NCBI GenBank assembly: GCA_012965455.1
Contig: DTSG01000099.1
Location: forward strand, 1-40,409
Reading direction: 5' to 3'
Length of the DNA stretch: 40,409 bases
From: Planctomycetaceae bacterium
GTDB lineage: Bacteria; Planctomycetota; Planctomycetia; Pirellulales; Pirellulaceae
Shown: positions 32,069 to 40,325 of the stretch, piece by piece
Layout of the letters: every line of letters starts with the position of its first letter
Position numbering within the stretch: the first letter of the stretch is position 1
Notes under the pieces: generated by a model
What the model saw: only the letters and a program-made list of their open reading frames with translations
The model's database searches: none
What the model was told of the DNA's origin: nothing
Made by a program: the position numbers and the translations under genes

Positions 32069-33100
32069 ATGCCAAAGGTGTCCAATGCGATTTGCCGCTG
32101 GAGTTCGTTAATTACAGCGAGTCTAGTATTTATTGTTGGTTGTAGTGAGGTTCGTGATTCCAATGAGGCAGTGCAGGCAAATACGGACCAGATGCTCGCC
32201 AACGATGGTAAGTCCCTTACGAAGGTGACATTGCAGTTAAATTGGTTTCCGGAAGCGGAGCATGGCGGTTATTATGCCGCGTTGGTACACGGATTTTTCG
32301 CTGCCGAAGGATTGGATGTAGAAATCATCCCCGGTGGGCCAGGAAGTCCCGTGATTCAAAAATTGGTTGCAAATCAAACAACGTTTGTGGTTGGTAACGC
32401 AGACCAAGTCCTGACTGGAAGAAACCAAGAAGCTGAAGTCACCGCACTGTTTGCCCCAATCCAGATGAGTCCGCGGTGTATCATGGTACATGCGTCTTCG
32501 GGTATCGAGCGGTTGGATGAACTGCAAAATATGACGGTGGCCTTGAGTGCGGGTCGAGCGTTTGCATTGTATATGCAGAAAAAATTATCGCTGAAGGGTG
32601 TCCGAGTGGTCGGTTATCCAGGCAGCATGGCTGTCTTTTTAAATGACAAGAATTTTGCCCAGCAAGGATACGTGTTCAGCGAACCATTCCTTGCTGAACA
32701 GCAAGGTGGTGATCCGCATGTATTGATGGTTTCGGAATTAGGGTTTAATCCCTATGCGAGCTTGCTAATAACCCGTAGTGATACAGTTGACGCTCAGCCC
32801 CAGTTGGTTGCAGCGATGGTTCGTGCAAGCAAGCAAGGATGGCAAACGTATTTAGAGTCCCCCGAGAAAACAAATGCAGCGATCCATCAACAGAATGAAG
32901 AGATGGGGCTAGAGATTCTAGACTATGGCGCTACCGTGCTTAAGGACTTGTGCTTGCCGGATGCAATGCCTGCTGCACAGTTAGGCGACATGACACTGCA
33001 ACGTTGGACCCAACTGCGAGATCAATTAGCAGAAATCGAGCTCGTTGATAAGAATTTGGATGTTAGTAAGGCGTTTACAACAGCAACTGGCCACGAATAG
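32069..33100 (+). CDS. NMT1/THI5-like ABC substrate-binding lipoprotein
   Basis: A 343-residue lipoprotein with lipobox VFIVGC (C25). The mature part begins the NMT1/THI5-like fold with LQLNWFPEAEHGGYYAAL, then GFFAAEGLDVEIIPGGPG and FVVGNADQVLTGR. This family binds thiamine-pyrimidine precursors, sulfonates, nitrate or similar small ligands for ABC import; the ligand here is not determined. GAGG lies 7 bases before the ATG. The matching permease and ATPase are probably the minus-strand pair at 34655-36186, with an MscS gene in between. No TPP riboswitch motif is seen upstream. The gene ends 5 bp from the convergent MscS gene. Confidence 0.88.
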   Translation: MPKVSNAICRWSSLITASLVFIVGCSEVRDSNEAVQANTDQMLANDGKSLTKVTLQLNWFPEAEHGGYYAALVHGFFAAEGLDVEIIPGGPGSPVIQKLVANQTTFVVGNADQVLTGRNQEAEVTALFAPIQMSPRCIMVHASSGIERLDELQNMTVALSAGRAFALYMQKKLSLKGVRVVGYPGSMAVFLNDKNFAQQGYVFSEPFLAEQQGGDPHVLMVSELGFNPYASLLITRSDTVDAQPQLVAAMVRASKQGWQTYLESPEKTNAAIHQQNEEMGLEILDYGATVLKDLCLPDAMPAAQLGDMTLQRWTQLRDQLAEIELVDKNLDVSKAFTTATGHE

Positions 33101-33105
33101 GCAAG

Positions 33106-34572
33106 CTACTCGCCACCCATTTCCGCTGCCCCTGACTTCGCAGATATCGCCTCGACTGGCGGATAATCTTCTTTGGACATGTGTGGTCCGGCCACGGAAC
33201 TAGCGGCACCTTGTCCGTGCGAGTGGGGGTCATTGTAGTGCAAGGATGCATAGTCGACATTGTTGTCTTCTTGGAACATATGCAATGTTTGAGTTGGAAA
33301 TGCAAATTGGATATCAAGTTTTTCGGCAAGCTTCATCACATCAATAAGCAAACGATGTCGCTCACGTAGTTCTGTCGGCCAATCGTCGCATTTAAAAAAC
33401 ATATACAGCAATATATCCACGCTACTCGCGCCGAAGCCGTTTAAGTACACCTGAAAATAATCTTTACGCGTATAAGGATGCCGGCGAATGATCTCGCGAA
33501 TTCCTTCACAAAATGCGTCTATTTGCTCGGGAGTTGTATCATATTGCACGCCAATGGAAGTGTTGAAGCGGCGAAATTCCCGGCGGCCCATGTTGTCTAC
33601 AACCGAGGTCGTCAGGCGACTATTTGGCAAGGTAATCAGAGAGTTATAAAAAGTTCGCACACGAGTACTTCGCATGCCGACGTTTTCAACCGTACCTTCG
33701 ACTCCATCAGAAACAATCCAGTCGCCGATTTCAAACGGGCGATCGGCCAAGACGGTAAGTGACCCAAACAGGTTGCTAAGTGTGTCCTGAGATGCAAACG
33801 CAAGAGCTGCACCCCCAAGTCCTAAACCACCAATGATGGCGGTTACTTCGAGGTCAAATACGTCTGCGAAAAAGATGATGCCAGTACAGACGGTGAAGGT
33901 CTTTAAACATTTTTGGATAAGCGGAACGAGCAAATCGTCAAATTTTGTTCTTGTGCCAAGTGCTTTGTGAGCAATAAACCCAGCGACCCAATCAATGATG
34001 CGAAAGGTTGTCCAGACAGCGGCAAAGACTGTAAAGAGTTTTAACCCGACGGCCAGCACTTTCATGAGTCCTAACGGGAAGCCAATGATCCATGAACCGT
34101 AGTACCACGTCGCCGCTTGTGCCAGCAAACCAATTGGCTTCCAAACTTTTCGCTCGGCGAGTTTATCCGATTCTGTATCCTCCTGGCGACTATGTTTTCG
34201 AGCGAACCGTACTAAGGCACTCAATATGAACCGAGTAGCCATATCGACAAACAAACCTAAGAACACTAATACAAAGCAACTGATCCACTGGTAGTGGGCC
34301 AGCAAAAACCGAGTTGTCAGCAGCGATTCGGGCATCTGTTCCCGAAACGTTTGCTTGAGGCTCTGGTATTTTTCCAACTCGCTGTCGAAGGCATTTGCTG
34401 TCGTTGGCGCGATGGCGGCGCTGTCTAACGCTGCACTATCGTCGTCGGAGCTTTCGCTGCTAGTGGAGGAGCCAAATCCGGGAATAAATTGAGCTTGTAC
34501 GGTCGTTGCACAACTGCAAACCAACCACAAGAGAATTAGATACTGAAAAGATTGTAGGGGTATCCGCCGCAT
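33106..34572 (-). CDS. MscS-family mechanosensitive ion channel
   Basis: A 488-residue membrane protein with a signal-like start (MRRIPLQSFQYLILLWLVCSC...). A Ser/Asp-rich segment near 35-60 is followed by hydrophobic segments near 80-115, 150-200 and 235-260. The MscS core is clear: AIIGGLGLGGAALAFASQDTLSNLFGS (pore helix), then RPFEIGDWI, EGTVENVGMRSTRVRTF and ITLPNSRL. MscS channels open on membrane tension after osmotic downshock. The pore-lining Gly/Ala pattern is intact. It lies downstream of the ABC permease gene on the same strand (82 bp), and convergent with the lipoprotein gene. The hairpin in the 82-bp gap may separate them. Confidence 0.92.
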   Translation of the reverse strand: MRRIPLQSFQYLILLWLVCSCATTVQAQFIPGFGSSTSSESSDDDSAALDSAAIAPTTANAFDSELEKYQSLKQTFREQMPESLLTTRFLLAHYQWISCFVLVFLGLFVDMATRFILSALVRFARKHSRQEDTESDKLAERKVWKPIGLLAQAATWYYGSWIIGFPLGLMKVLAVGLKLFTVFAAVWTTFRIIDWVAGFIAHKALGTRTKFDDLLVPLIQKCLKTFTVCTGIIFFADVFDLEVTAIIGGLGLGGAALAFASQDTLSNLFGSLTVLADRPFEIGDWIVSDGVEGTVENVGMRSTRVRTFYNSLITLPNSRLTTSVVDNMGRREFRRFNTSIGVQYDTTPEQIDAFCEGIREIIRRHPYTRKDYFQVYLNGFGASSVDILLYMFFKCDDWPTELRERHRLLIDVMKLAEKLDIQFAFPTQTLHMFQEDNNVDYASLHYNDPHSHGQGAASSVAGPHMSKEDYPPVEAISAKSGAAEMGGE

Positions 34573-34593
34573 TGTATGTTCCGCTTGGTAAAC

Positions 34594-34608
34594 AAAAGAT
34601 TGTCTTTT
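34594..34608. other. Short AT-rich hairpin between permease and MscS genes
   Basis: AAAAGA (34594-34599) and TCTTTT (34603-34608) are perfect inverted copies with a 3-base loop. It lies in the 82-bp gap after the permease stop. The stem is AT-rich and short; it ends in T residues on both strands, so it could be a weak terminator. Confidence 0.2.
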
Positions 34609-34654
34609 AACGCTGCGAAGTATATCACTGCAAGGGGAATTAAATACAGACCGA

Positions 34655-35437
34655 TTATTGCTCGAGCTGAAAAGTCCAGCGAGCTAGCAGGGTGCGGCTG
34701 ATCACAGCAACAGCGGTGACCATAGTGACGCCGAGTAGTGAAGATAGAAAAATCGATGCAAATAAGACTTCGGTTTGAAAGTTTTGGCTGCTCATAAAGA
34801 TGTAATACCCAAGTCCCTGCTCATCGATCCCATGACCAGCCATGTATTCGCCAATAACGGCGCCAACAATCGTTAGTCCGCTGGAGATCTTTGCTCCAGT
34901 GACTAAATAGGGGATTGCCTGGGGTAACCGAACCTTGAAAAGAACTTGGTGCGGCGCTGCTCGGTACAATGTCATCAAATCTAACAGGCCTGTATCAACA
35001 CTGCGGAGGCCCGTCGTTACGTTTGTCACGATGGGAAAAAGGCTAATCACTGTGACAATAACAACAATACTGGCCATGCCGCCCCCAAACCAAATAATGA
35101 TCAACGGTGCGATGGCGACGATAGGAACTGTCTGCAAAAAGATCATATATGGGTATACGCCTCGGCGAGCAATTTTGGAAACGGAGAATAACAAGCCGAA
35201 GGTCGTTCCAATCGCCAAGGCCAAGGCAAATCCCGCAAGGGCTGCTTGTGCGGTTATCAGCGTTGCACTCAATAAATCGTCCATTCGCTGGATGCTGATG
35301 GTTATGATTTCCCAAGGACTAGGCAGCAGAATCCGAGGGATCTTCCATATCCAGTCCGCAGCTTGCCACACCGCTAAGAGCAGCAACAAAAATAGTATTG
35401 GGTAGAGGACTACCGAAATCGGGGGTTTCGTTTTCAT
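34655..35437 (-). CDS. ABC transporter permease (SsuC/TauC/ThiX type)
   Basis: A 260-residue inner-membrane permease with about six hydrophobic segments. It shows the binding-protein-dependent EAA-type loop near residues 155-175 (MTLYRAAPHQVLFKVRLPQA), which contacts the ATPase, and IGEYMAGHGIDEQGLGY, typical of the nitrate/sulfonate/taurine group. Its ATG overlaps the ATPase stop codon by four bases (ATGA), and GGAGGG lies immediately upstream (+ strand 35441-35446), so the two are co-translated. Its probable binding protein is the NMT1-like lipoprotein at 32069 on the other strand. Imported compound unknown. Confidence 0.92.
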   Translation of the reverse strand: MKTKPPISVVLYPILFLLLLLAVWQAADWIWKIPRILLPSPWEIITISIQRMDDLLSATLITAQAALAGFALALAIGTTFGLLFSVSKIARRGVYPYMIFLQTVPIVAIAPLIIIWFGGGMASIVVIVTVISLFPIVTNVTTGLRSVDTGLLDLMTLYRAAPHQVLFKVRLPQAIPYLVTGAKISSGLTIVGAVIGEYMAGHGIDEQGLGYYIFMSSQNFQTEVLFASIFLSSLLGVTMVTAVAVISRTLLARWTFQLEQ

Positions 35438-36186
35438 AAACCCTCCTGCAGGATACGAGTCACTGCGGCCGTCTTTTCAAGAAACGGAGGTGTATTGCGG
35501 ATGGCTGGGACTCGATCAATGGGCAAATCAATGGCAACATCACCACCCACGGTCCCGTTGGCGTTGAGTACTAACACTCGTTGACTTAGATAAACAGCCT
35601 CGGTGACATTATGGGTTACAAACAAGACCGTCATTTGTTGCGTTTGCCAGATGTGAAGCAGTTCTTGATTCAGTTGTTGCCGCAGTATTTCATCGAGTGC
35701 AGCAAATGGCTCATCGAGCAGCAACGCGTTAGGCTTCATCACCAAGGCTCGAGCAATGGAGACGCGCATCCGCATCCCGCCCGATAGTTCCCGCGGGTAT
35801 TTGTTGATATCGGTAGCGTCAAGTCCGACTAACTTCGCAACCTGTAGTATCCGATCAGACCGGTTTTCCGTAGATTGTTCTTCGAGTTCAAGCGGTAATT
35901 GAATATTGTCAGCAGCGCTGCGCCAAGGAAGCAGCGTAGGATCTTGAAACACAAAAGCTGGTTGTTCACCGCCAAGCTGAACCATTCCCGTGGTTGGGTT
36001 GGTTAGTCCAGCAACGCAACGCAACAATGTAGATTTGCCACAGCCAGATGGTCCGACGATGGAGACCCATTGACCAGCGGGGATGTCACAGGAAACAGAG
36101 TCTAATACTGTAGCGTCGCCGTACTGCATGCTTAGATCATCAATAGTGATGGCAGGTTTGCGTGACATAGAAATAGGCGTAGTCAT
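35434..36186 (-). CDS. ABC transporter ATP-binding protein (nitrate/sulfonate type)
   Basis: A 250-residue nucleotide-binding subunit with Walker A GPSGCGKSTLL (about residue 43), Q-loop FVFQDPTLLPWRSA, signature LSGGMRMRVSIARAL, Walker B ALLLDEPFAALDE and switch His in LFVTHNVTEAV. Length and motifs match SsuB/TauB-type subunits. It powers import with the adjacent permease. The start at 36186 is used; an internal ATG six codons later is possible. The region upstream is shared with the divergent chelatase gene. Confidence 0.94.
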   Translation of the reverse strand: MTTPISMSRKPAITIDDLSMQYGDATVLDSVSCDIPAGQWVSIVGPSGCGKSTLLRCVAGLTNPTTGMVQLGGEQPAFVFQDPTLLPWRSAADNIQLPLELEEQSTENRSDRILQVAKLVGLDATDINKYPRELSGGMRMRVSIARALVMKPNALLLDEPFAALDEILRQQLNQELLHIWQTQQMTVLFVTHNVTEAVYLSQRVLVLNANGTVGGDVAIDLPIDRVPAIRNTPPFLEKTAAVTRILQEGL

Positions 36187-36199
36187 GGGCGTAGGGGCT

Positions 36200-36229
36200 T
36201 TGCAGAAACGTTTAGGGAACCACTATAAT
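36200..36229 (+). promoter_or_regulatory. Predicted promoter of the CbiX-like gene
   Basis: TTGCAG (36200-36205) and TATAAT (36224-36229) are separated by 18 bp, about 50 bp before the chelatase start at 36279. The -10 sits in an ACTAT-A-ATAGT palindrome, so it might also serve the divergent ATPase gene. It rests on consensus similarity only. Confidence 0.4.
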
Positions 36230-36278
36230 AGTCACATCATAGACAAACTAGCTACGCTTTTGGCAACAATCAACAATC

Positions 36279-36707
36279 ATGACCGACCCTCTTCCACATC
36301 GAATTGACATTCAAGGCGATTGGCCGTCTGATCTGGCAACGGCTGATCTCGGAATTATTATTATCGACCATGGTTCCCGCCGAGCAGAAAGCAATCAATA
36401 TGTAATTGCAGTTGCTCGGGATTTTCACGAATTCGAGGATTATAGAATTGTTGAACCGGCTCATATGGAACTAGCTCAGCCTGACTTGGCCGCTGCCTAT
36501 GACAAGTGTATTAGCCACGGGGCGAAATATATTGTTGTGCAACCCTACTTTTTAGCACCCGGACGCCATTGGCATGAGCACATCCCGGAACTCGCTGCGA
36601 CGGCGGCAGCCAACCATCCACATACGAGCTGTGTGGTCACCGCACCGCTAGGAATCCATAGTGCCATGCTACAAATAATAGCCGACCGAATCGACCAATC
36701 GTTGTAA
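36279..36707 (+). CDS. Small CbiX/SirB-like sirohydrochlorin chelatase
   Basis: A 142-residue CbiX/SirB-type chelatase. LGIIIIDHGSRRAESN carries the first metal-binding His; VEPAHMELAQPDLAAAY matches the family's second block; YFLAPGRHWHEHIPE carries the second His. Such enzymes insert cobalt, nickel or iron into sirohydrochlorin for cobalamin, F430 or siroheme. At about 140 residues it is the short form, roughly half the size of two-domain CbiX. No other tetrapyrrole gene is nearby, so the metal cannot be predicted. It is convergent with metG, 21 bp away, and divergent from the ABC ATPase. Confidence 0.85.
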   Translation: MTDPLPHRIDIQGDWPSDLATADLGIIIIDHGSRRAESNQYVIAVARDFHEFEDYRIVEPAHMELAQPDLAAAYDKCISHGAKYIVVQPYFLAPGRHWHEHIPELAATAAANHPHTSCVVTAPLGIHSAMLQIIADRIDQSL

Positions 36708-36727
36708 CGGCAAAGAGCCAGCCGGTT
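36706..36727. terminator. Possible shared terminator of chelatase and metG genes
   Basis: AACGGC (36706-36711) pairs with GCC-G-GTT (36721-36727) with one bulge and a nine-base loop, followed by TTC. It fills the 21-bp gap between convergent stop codons, and is the only structure available to end either transcript. Confidence 0.35.
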
Positions 36728-36728
36728 T

Positions 36729-38864
36729 TCAATGCACGCGTTGTCCGGGGAGGGCGCCTTCGTCGATGGCCAGCATGAACACTTCTTCACCACCAGGCCC
36801 AGCGGCAGCAATCATGCCTTCACTGAGGCCAAACCGCATTTTTCGAGTGGCTAAGTTGGCTACCATGATGACGAGCCGACCCTCTAGATCTGCTGGATCG
36901 TAAGCTTGTTTAATGCCCGCGAATACTTGGCGAGTTTCATTACCACCTAAGCTGAGTGTCAACTTCAACAACTTATTGGCTTCTTCGACATGTTCGGCTT
37001 TAACCACTCGAGCAACTCGCAGATCGATTTTCATAAAGTCATCAAAGCTGATTTCGTCAGCCAACGGTTCATCTTTAAGCGGTTGATCGCTATCGGAGTA
37101 TGGGTGGTTTACGCTAGGTTCCGCGGAAGAATGATCCGTTTCGGAAAGTGCTTGCTGATCCTGCGTAGATTCGGCAGGCGGGTTAGCCACAGATTCAGCA
37201 GCGTCAGCGGCTTGAGCATCGTTTTCTTCACGTGTTTCGTCAATCATGGTTTGCAGGTCTTTCTCTTCGAGTCGTTTTAGCATGTGTTTAAATTTAGCAA
37301 CGGAACTTCCCGTTAGCGGTGTTTTGGATTGTTCCCAACTATTGAGCTGTTCGCCGAGTAGGGATTCTGTTTTATCGACGAGTTCCGGCAGTACCGGGCT
37401 AAGGTAGATAATGATCTGTCGAAACAGATTAATGGCGACGGTGCAGATGTTTTGCAGTTCATCCTGTCTGGCGGGATCTTTCCGCAACTTCCAGGGCTCA
37501 TGTGTTTCTACATATGGATTTGCTCGGTCGGCTAGTTCCATAATAAGTCGCATGGCTAGACTGTAATTGCACGATTCATACGCCTCGGCAATCGCATCTC
37601 CGGCCTCTGCTGCTTGGACAAATAGCCCGCCGTCATCTGGATACTCTGTAGCCAAACCAAGCTCTTGAACGAACTTAGCCGTCCGGCTAGCAAGGTTGAC
37701 GACTTTGCCAACTAGATCGGAATTAACCTTGGCAACGAATTCTTCGATGTTGAAGTCCAAGTCATCAACTTTTCCATTCAACTTGGAAGCATAAAAATAC
37801 CGGAGGTATGTGGGGTCGGTATGTTTGAGATAGGTTTCGGCTTTGATGAATGTGCCGTCGCGTTTCGACATCTTTTTACCAGCCACGGTAAGGAACCCAT
37901 GGATATGTACCTTTGTTGGCAACGTGTAGTCGGCAACCTTAAGCATAGCAGGCCAAAAAAGCGTATGGAAATACGTGATGTCCTTACCGATGAAATGGTG
38001 GATTTCAGTGTCGGCGTTTTTCCACCAGGAGTTTAAGTCACCGCCGGTGCGAGCGCAATATTGTTGGGTGGAAGCGATGTATCCAATGGGTGCATCCCAC
38101 CAAACAAACCAAAAGTGACCTGGATGATCGGGTATTTCAAAACCAAAGTAAGGAGCTGGTCGTGAAATATCCCAATCGCGCAACGGTTCGTGCAAAAAAT
38201 GTCCTTGCAGATAGTTTGCAATTTCCGTTTGTAGATGCTCTCCCGACTGTGACCAGTCTGACAGGAACTCGTGCAACTGTTCAATCATGATAAACAGATG
38301 GTCAGCGGATTTTTCAATGGGAACTGAGCCAGTTAACGTACTGGTGGGATTCTTGAGTTCGCGGGCACTATAGGTCGCTCCGCATTGATCACAGCTATCA
38401 CCATATTGTTCTTCCGCATCACAATGGGGGCAGGTGCCTTGGACAAATCGATCGGCCAAGAAAATGCCCTGCTGGTCGTCAAATAATTGTGTGACTTCTC
38501 GCTGTTCTATAAGCCCAGCGTCTAAAAAAGCTTGCCAGAACTCTTTGCACAATTCATAGTTCTCTGGACAATTCGTACTGCCGTAATTATCGAATTCGAT
38601 TTGGAAATTAGCGAAATCCCGCATGTGTTCTTGTTGAATTTGTTCGATCCACTGTTCTTCAGTACATTGAGTGCGCTGGGCGCTCATCATGATCGCTGTA
38701 CCGTGTGTATCATCGGCACATATATAGATACATTCGTTGCCGCGCAGTTTTTGAAACCGCACCCAGATATCGGTCTGGATGTATTCCACAAGATGGCCAA
38801 TGTGAATAGGGCCATTTGCATAGGGCAAGGCGGAGGTTACGAGTATGCGACGGGGTGTAGACAT
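36729..38864 (-). CDS. metG: Methionyl-tRNA synthetase
   Basis: A 711-residue class I synthetase. HIGH motif at residues 21-24 (PYANGPIHIGHL), zinc-knuckle cysteines in CPHCDAEEQYGDSCDQCG (about 144-161), KMSKS-type KKMSKRDGT near 330, and a C-terminal EMAP/Trbp111-like tRNA-binding domain (about 605-711: FDDFMKIDLRVARVV, MRFGLSEGMIAA). It charges tRNA(Met) in the cytoplasm. A 60-residue acidic, Ser/Gln/Asn-rich segment (about 545-605) joins the anticodon-binding domain to the C-terminal domain; such linkers vary between lineages. Start is ATG 38864, typical MSxPRRILVTSALPYANG. A promoter is proposed just upstream. Confidence 0.97.
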   Translation of the reverse strand: MSTPRRILVTSALPYANGPIHIGHLVEYIQTDIWVRFQKLRGNECIYICADDTHGTAIMMSAQRTQCTEEQWIEQIQQEHMRDFANFQIEFDNYGSTNCPENYELCKEFWQAFLDAGLIEQREVTQLFDDQQGIFLADRFVQGTCPHCDAEEQYGDSCDQCGATYSARELKNPTSTLTGSVPIEKSADHLFIMIEQLHEFLSDWSQSGEHLQTEIANYLQGHFLHEPLRDWDISRPAPYFGFEIPDHPGHFWFVWWDAPIGYIASTQQYCARTGGDLNSWWKNADTEIHHFIGKDITYFHTLFWPAMLKVADYTLPTKVHIHGFLTVAGKKMSKRDGTFIKAETYLKHTDPTYLRYFYASKLNGKVDDLDFNIEEFVAKVNSDLVGKVVNLASRTAKFVQELGLATEYPDDGGLFVQAAEAGDAIAEAYESCNYSLAMRLIMELADRANPYVETHEPWKLRKDPARQDELQNICTVAINLFRQIIIYLSPVLPELVDKTESLLGEQLNSWEQSKTPLTGSSVAKFKHMLKRLEEKDLQTMIDETREENDAQAADAAESVANPPAESTQDQQALSETDHSSAEPSVNHPYSDSDQPLKDEPLADEISFDDFMKIDLRVARVVKAEHVEEANKLLKLTLSLGGNETRQVFAGIKQAYDPADLEGRLVIMVANLATRKMRFGLSEGMIAAAGPGGEEVFMLAIDEGALPGQRVH

Positions 38865-38901
38865 GCGGGCACTAAAGAGAAACTGGTTTTATTGCTCCGT
38901 C

Positions 38902-38929
38902 ATTGTATCGAAGAGCGCAAGTTTGCAAA
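38902..38929 (-). promoter_or_regulatory. Predicted metG promoter
   Basis: On the minus strand TTTGCA (38929-38924) and TACAAT (38907-38902) are separated by 16 bp, about 38 bp before the metG ATG. The remainder of the 38865-38992 gap shows nothing else recognisable. The spacing is one base short of optimum. Confidence 0.35.
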
Positions 38930-38992
38930 ACCGCAGTCGGTGACCGTGTCTGTTTTACTGTAGTAGCCGGAGTTGTTGCGGCAGAACCCTAT

Positions 38993-39586
38993 TTAACTGG
39001 CGGCGCCGGCAACATGCACTGGCATATATTGTTCAGCAGTGCGTCCTACTTCTTCGGAGCCGCGACGTTGACCGTAGGTTGGCCATGCGGAGATACCATC
39101 GAGCTCGGGCATCAAATCGATGAGCTGACTTACGAGCGTATCGGCAAAAGCTTGCATGCTTTCACAATCAGCGTTTTCTTGGATCGAGACTGCACTTTTC
39201 ATGATGCGAATCAATTGTGCTCGTTGCTGAATGGGGCTAGCAAGTCCTTGATCGGGGACATCAATCAGATCTTTGACGGGTACATCCAGTGCATTGGCCC
39301 AGTTTGTTAGTTCGGTAAGAGTTAGATTTGCCGTTGGCTTTTCTTGCTTACGTAATGTACGTACATCGACTCCGGTATGACGAGCGACACTACGGAGCGA
39401 CATTTCTTGCTGTTGTCGCACAAGGGCGATGCGGTTAACCGTTTGATCCGCTTGATCTACGTCTTTCGAAAAGCGCTTTGGTTTAGCTGACGAATTTGCC
39501 TTAACTCGTTTCGCTACCAGCGAAGAACGCAATGAAGCAGGTGCGATGGCTTCTAGTAAATTAAAGTTGATGTCGACCGTCGCCAT
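38993..39586 (-). CDS. XRE-type helix-turn-helix regulator
   Basis: A 197-residue DNA-binding protein. Residues of about 50-110 form an XRE-like helix-turn-helix: MSLRSVARHTGVDVRTLRKQEK, then LTLTELTNWANALDVPVKDLI. The N-terminal 50 residues are Lys/Ser-rich, and the C-terminal part (about 115-197) is an uncharacterised helical region. AAAGGA lies 8 bases before the ATG. It diverges from hisI over a 245-bp gap that contains two inverted repeats, which may be its operators. It is 128 bp upstream of metG on the same strand. The regulated genes are unknown. Confidence 0.82.
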   Translation of the reverse strand: MATVDINFNLLEAIAPASLRSSLVAKRVKANSSAKPKRFSKDVDQADQTVNRIALVRQQQEMSLRSVARHTGVDVRTLRKQEKPTANLTLTELTNWANALDVPVKDLIDVPDQGLASPIQQRAQLIRIMKSAVSIQENADCESMQAFADTLVSQLIDLMPELDGISAWPTYGQRRGSEEVGRTAEQYMPVHVAGAAS

Positions 39587-39697
39587 AGGTGAAGTCCTTT
39601 GTGGTTTTGAATGCGAAATTTGCCCAGTTCGCGATTCTTCTTTTTCTATTTGTGCTTGTTTGATGCCCTAGCTGCTCCGCGCGTTCCCTATAAAACG

Positions 39698-39727
39698 GAT
39701 AATTTGCCAAAAAACTATTAAATTATC
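39698..39727. promoter_or_regulatory. Inverted repeat 1 between regulator and hisI
   Basis: GATAATTT (39698-39705) and AAATTATC (39720-39727) are perfect 8-bp inverted copies 14 bp apart. The centre-to-centre distance is 22 bp, about two helical turns, which suits a dimeric regulator. It is a candidate operator for the divergent XRE-type protein. The AT-richness raises the chance of coincidence. Confidence 0.45.
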
Positions 39728-39742
39728 TAAAAAGGGGCTTTC

Positions 39743-39774
39743 GGTTTTCTGGTAGACAGTCCCGCTGGAAAACC
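39743..39774. promoter_or_regulatory. Inverted repeat 2 upstream of hisI
   Basis: GGTTTTC (39743-39749) and GAAAACC (39768-39774) are perfect 7-bp inverted copies separated by 18 bp; G-U and G-C pairs could extend the stem to about 11. It ends 57 bp before the hisI GTG. It may be an operator or a leader hairpin; it has no T-tract and no run of His codons. Confidence 0.45.
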
Positions 39775-39831
39775 ACATACTTACTGTGTCAGCCGTAGAA
39801 TGGTGAAAACACAATATTTAAGGGAAAACAC

Positions 39832-40227
39832 GTGGCATCTGAATGTAAAAGCTCCGAAAAGGGTCCCGATTTTAGCAAAAACGGTGGATTACTACCTGCA
39901 ATTGCTCAGGACTCGAAAACACATCAAATATTGATGATGGCGTATATGAACGAAGAGGCGTACCGCGAGACCTGCGAAACGGGTACTGCTGTTTATTACA
40001 GCCGTAGCCGTGAAAAACTATGGCGCAAAGGCGAAGAAAGTGGGCATGTGCAAAAAGTAAAGAAGATCTACGTTGATTGTGATCGTGATACGATTTTATT
40101 AAGCGTCGAACAACAAGGGGTCGCTTGTCACGAAGGATATCGGAGTTGTTTTTATCGAGAAGTGACTGCGGATGGCCTCCGAGTGGTTGCTGAGCGAGTC
40201 GTTGATCCGGCAGACGTCTATAAATAA
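39832..40227 (+). CDS. hisI: Phosphoribosyl-AMP cyclohydrolase
   Basis: A 131-residue HisI enzyme, which opens the purine ring of phosphoribosyl-AMP in histidine biosynthesis (third step). The hallmark block is complete: YYSRSREKLWRKGEESGHVQKV, then the metal-binding VDCDRDTILL, and ACHEGYRSCFYRE with the conserved cysteines. Length is typical for the stand-alone cyclohydrolase without a HisE fusion. It starts at GTG with AAGGG about 7 bases upstream. No other his gene is in view. It is followed by the RidA-family gene and preceded by the regulator, with which it shares a 245-bp divergent region. Confidence 0.95.
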   Translation: MASECKSSEKGPDFSKNGGLLPAIAQDSKTHQILMMAYMNEEAYRETCETGTAVYYSRSREKLWRKGEESGHVQKVKKIYVDCDRDTILLSVEQQGVACHEGYRSCFYREVTADGLRVVAERVVDPADVYK

Positions 40228-40325
40228 AACTACCGCCCAGTCTTTCATCGCGTGCCAGAGTACCGATAATAGAGTTTCGGTATTGCAACAATCAAAAGCA
40301 AACTAATATATAGCGAGACAAGAAG

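Noticed and set aside
39743..39831. Histidine attenuator (leader peptide) before hisI
   Set aside because: No short open frame with a run of His codons precedes the hairpin, and no T-tract follows it.
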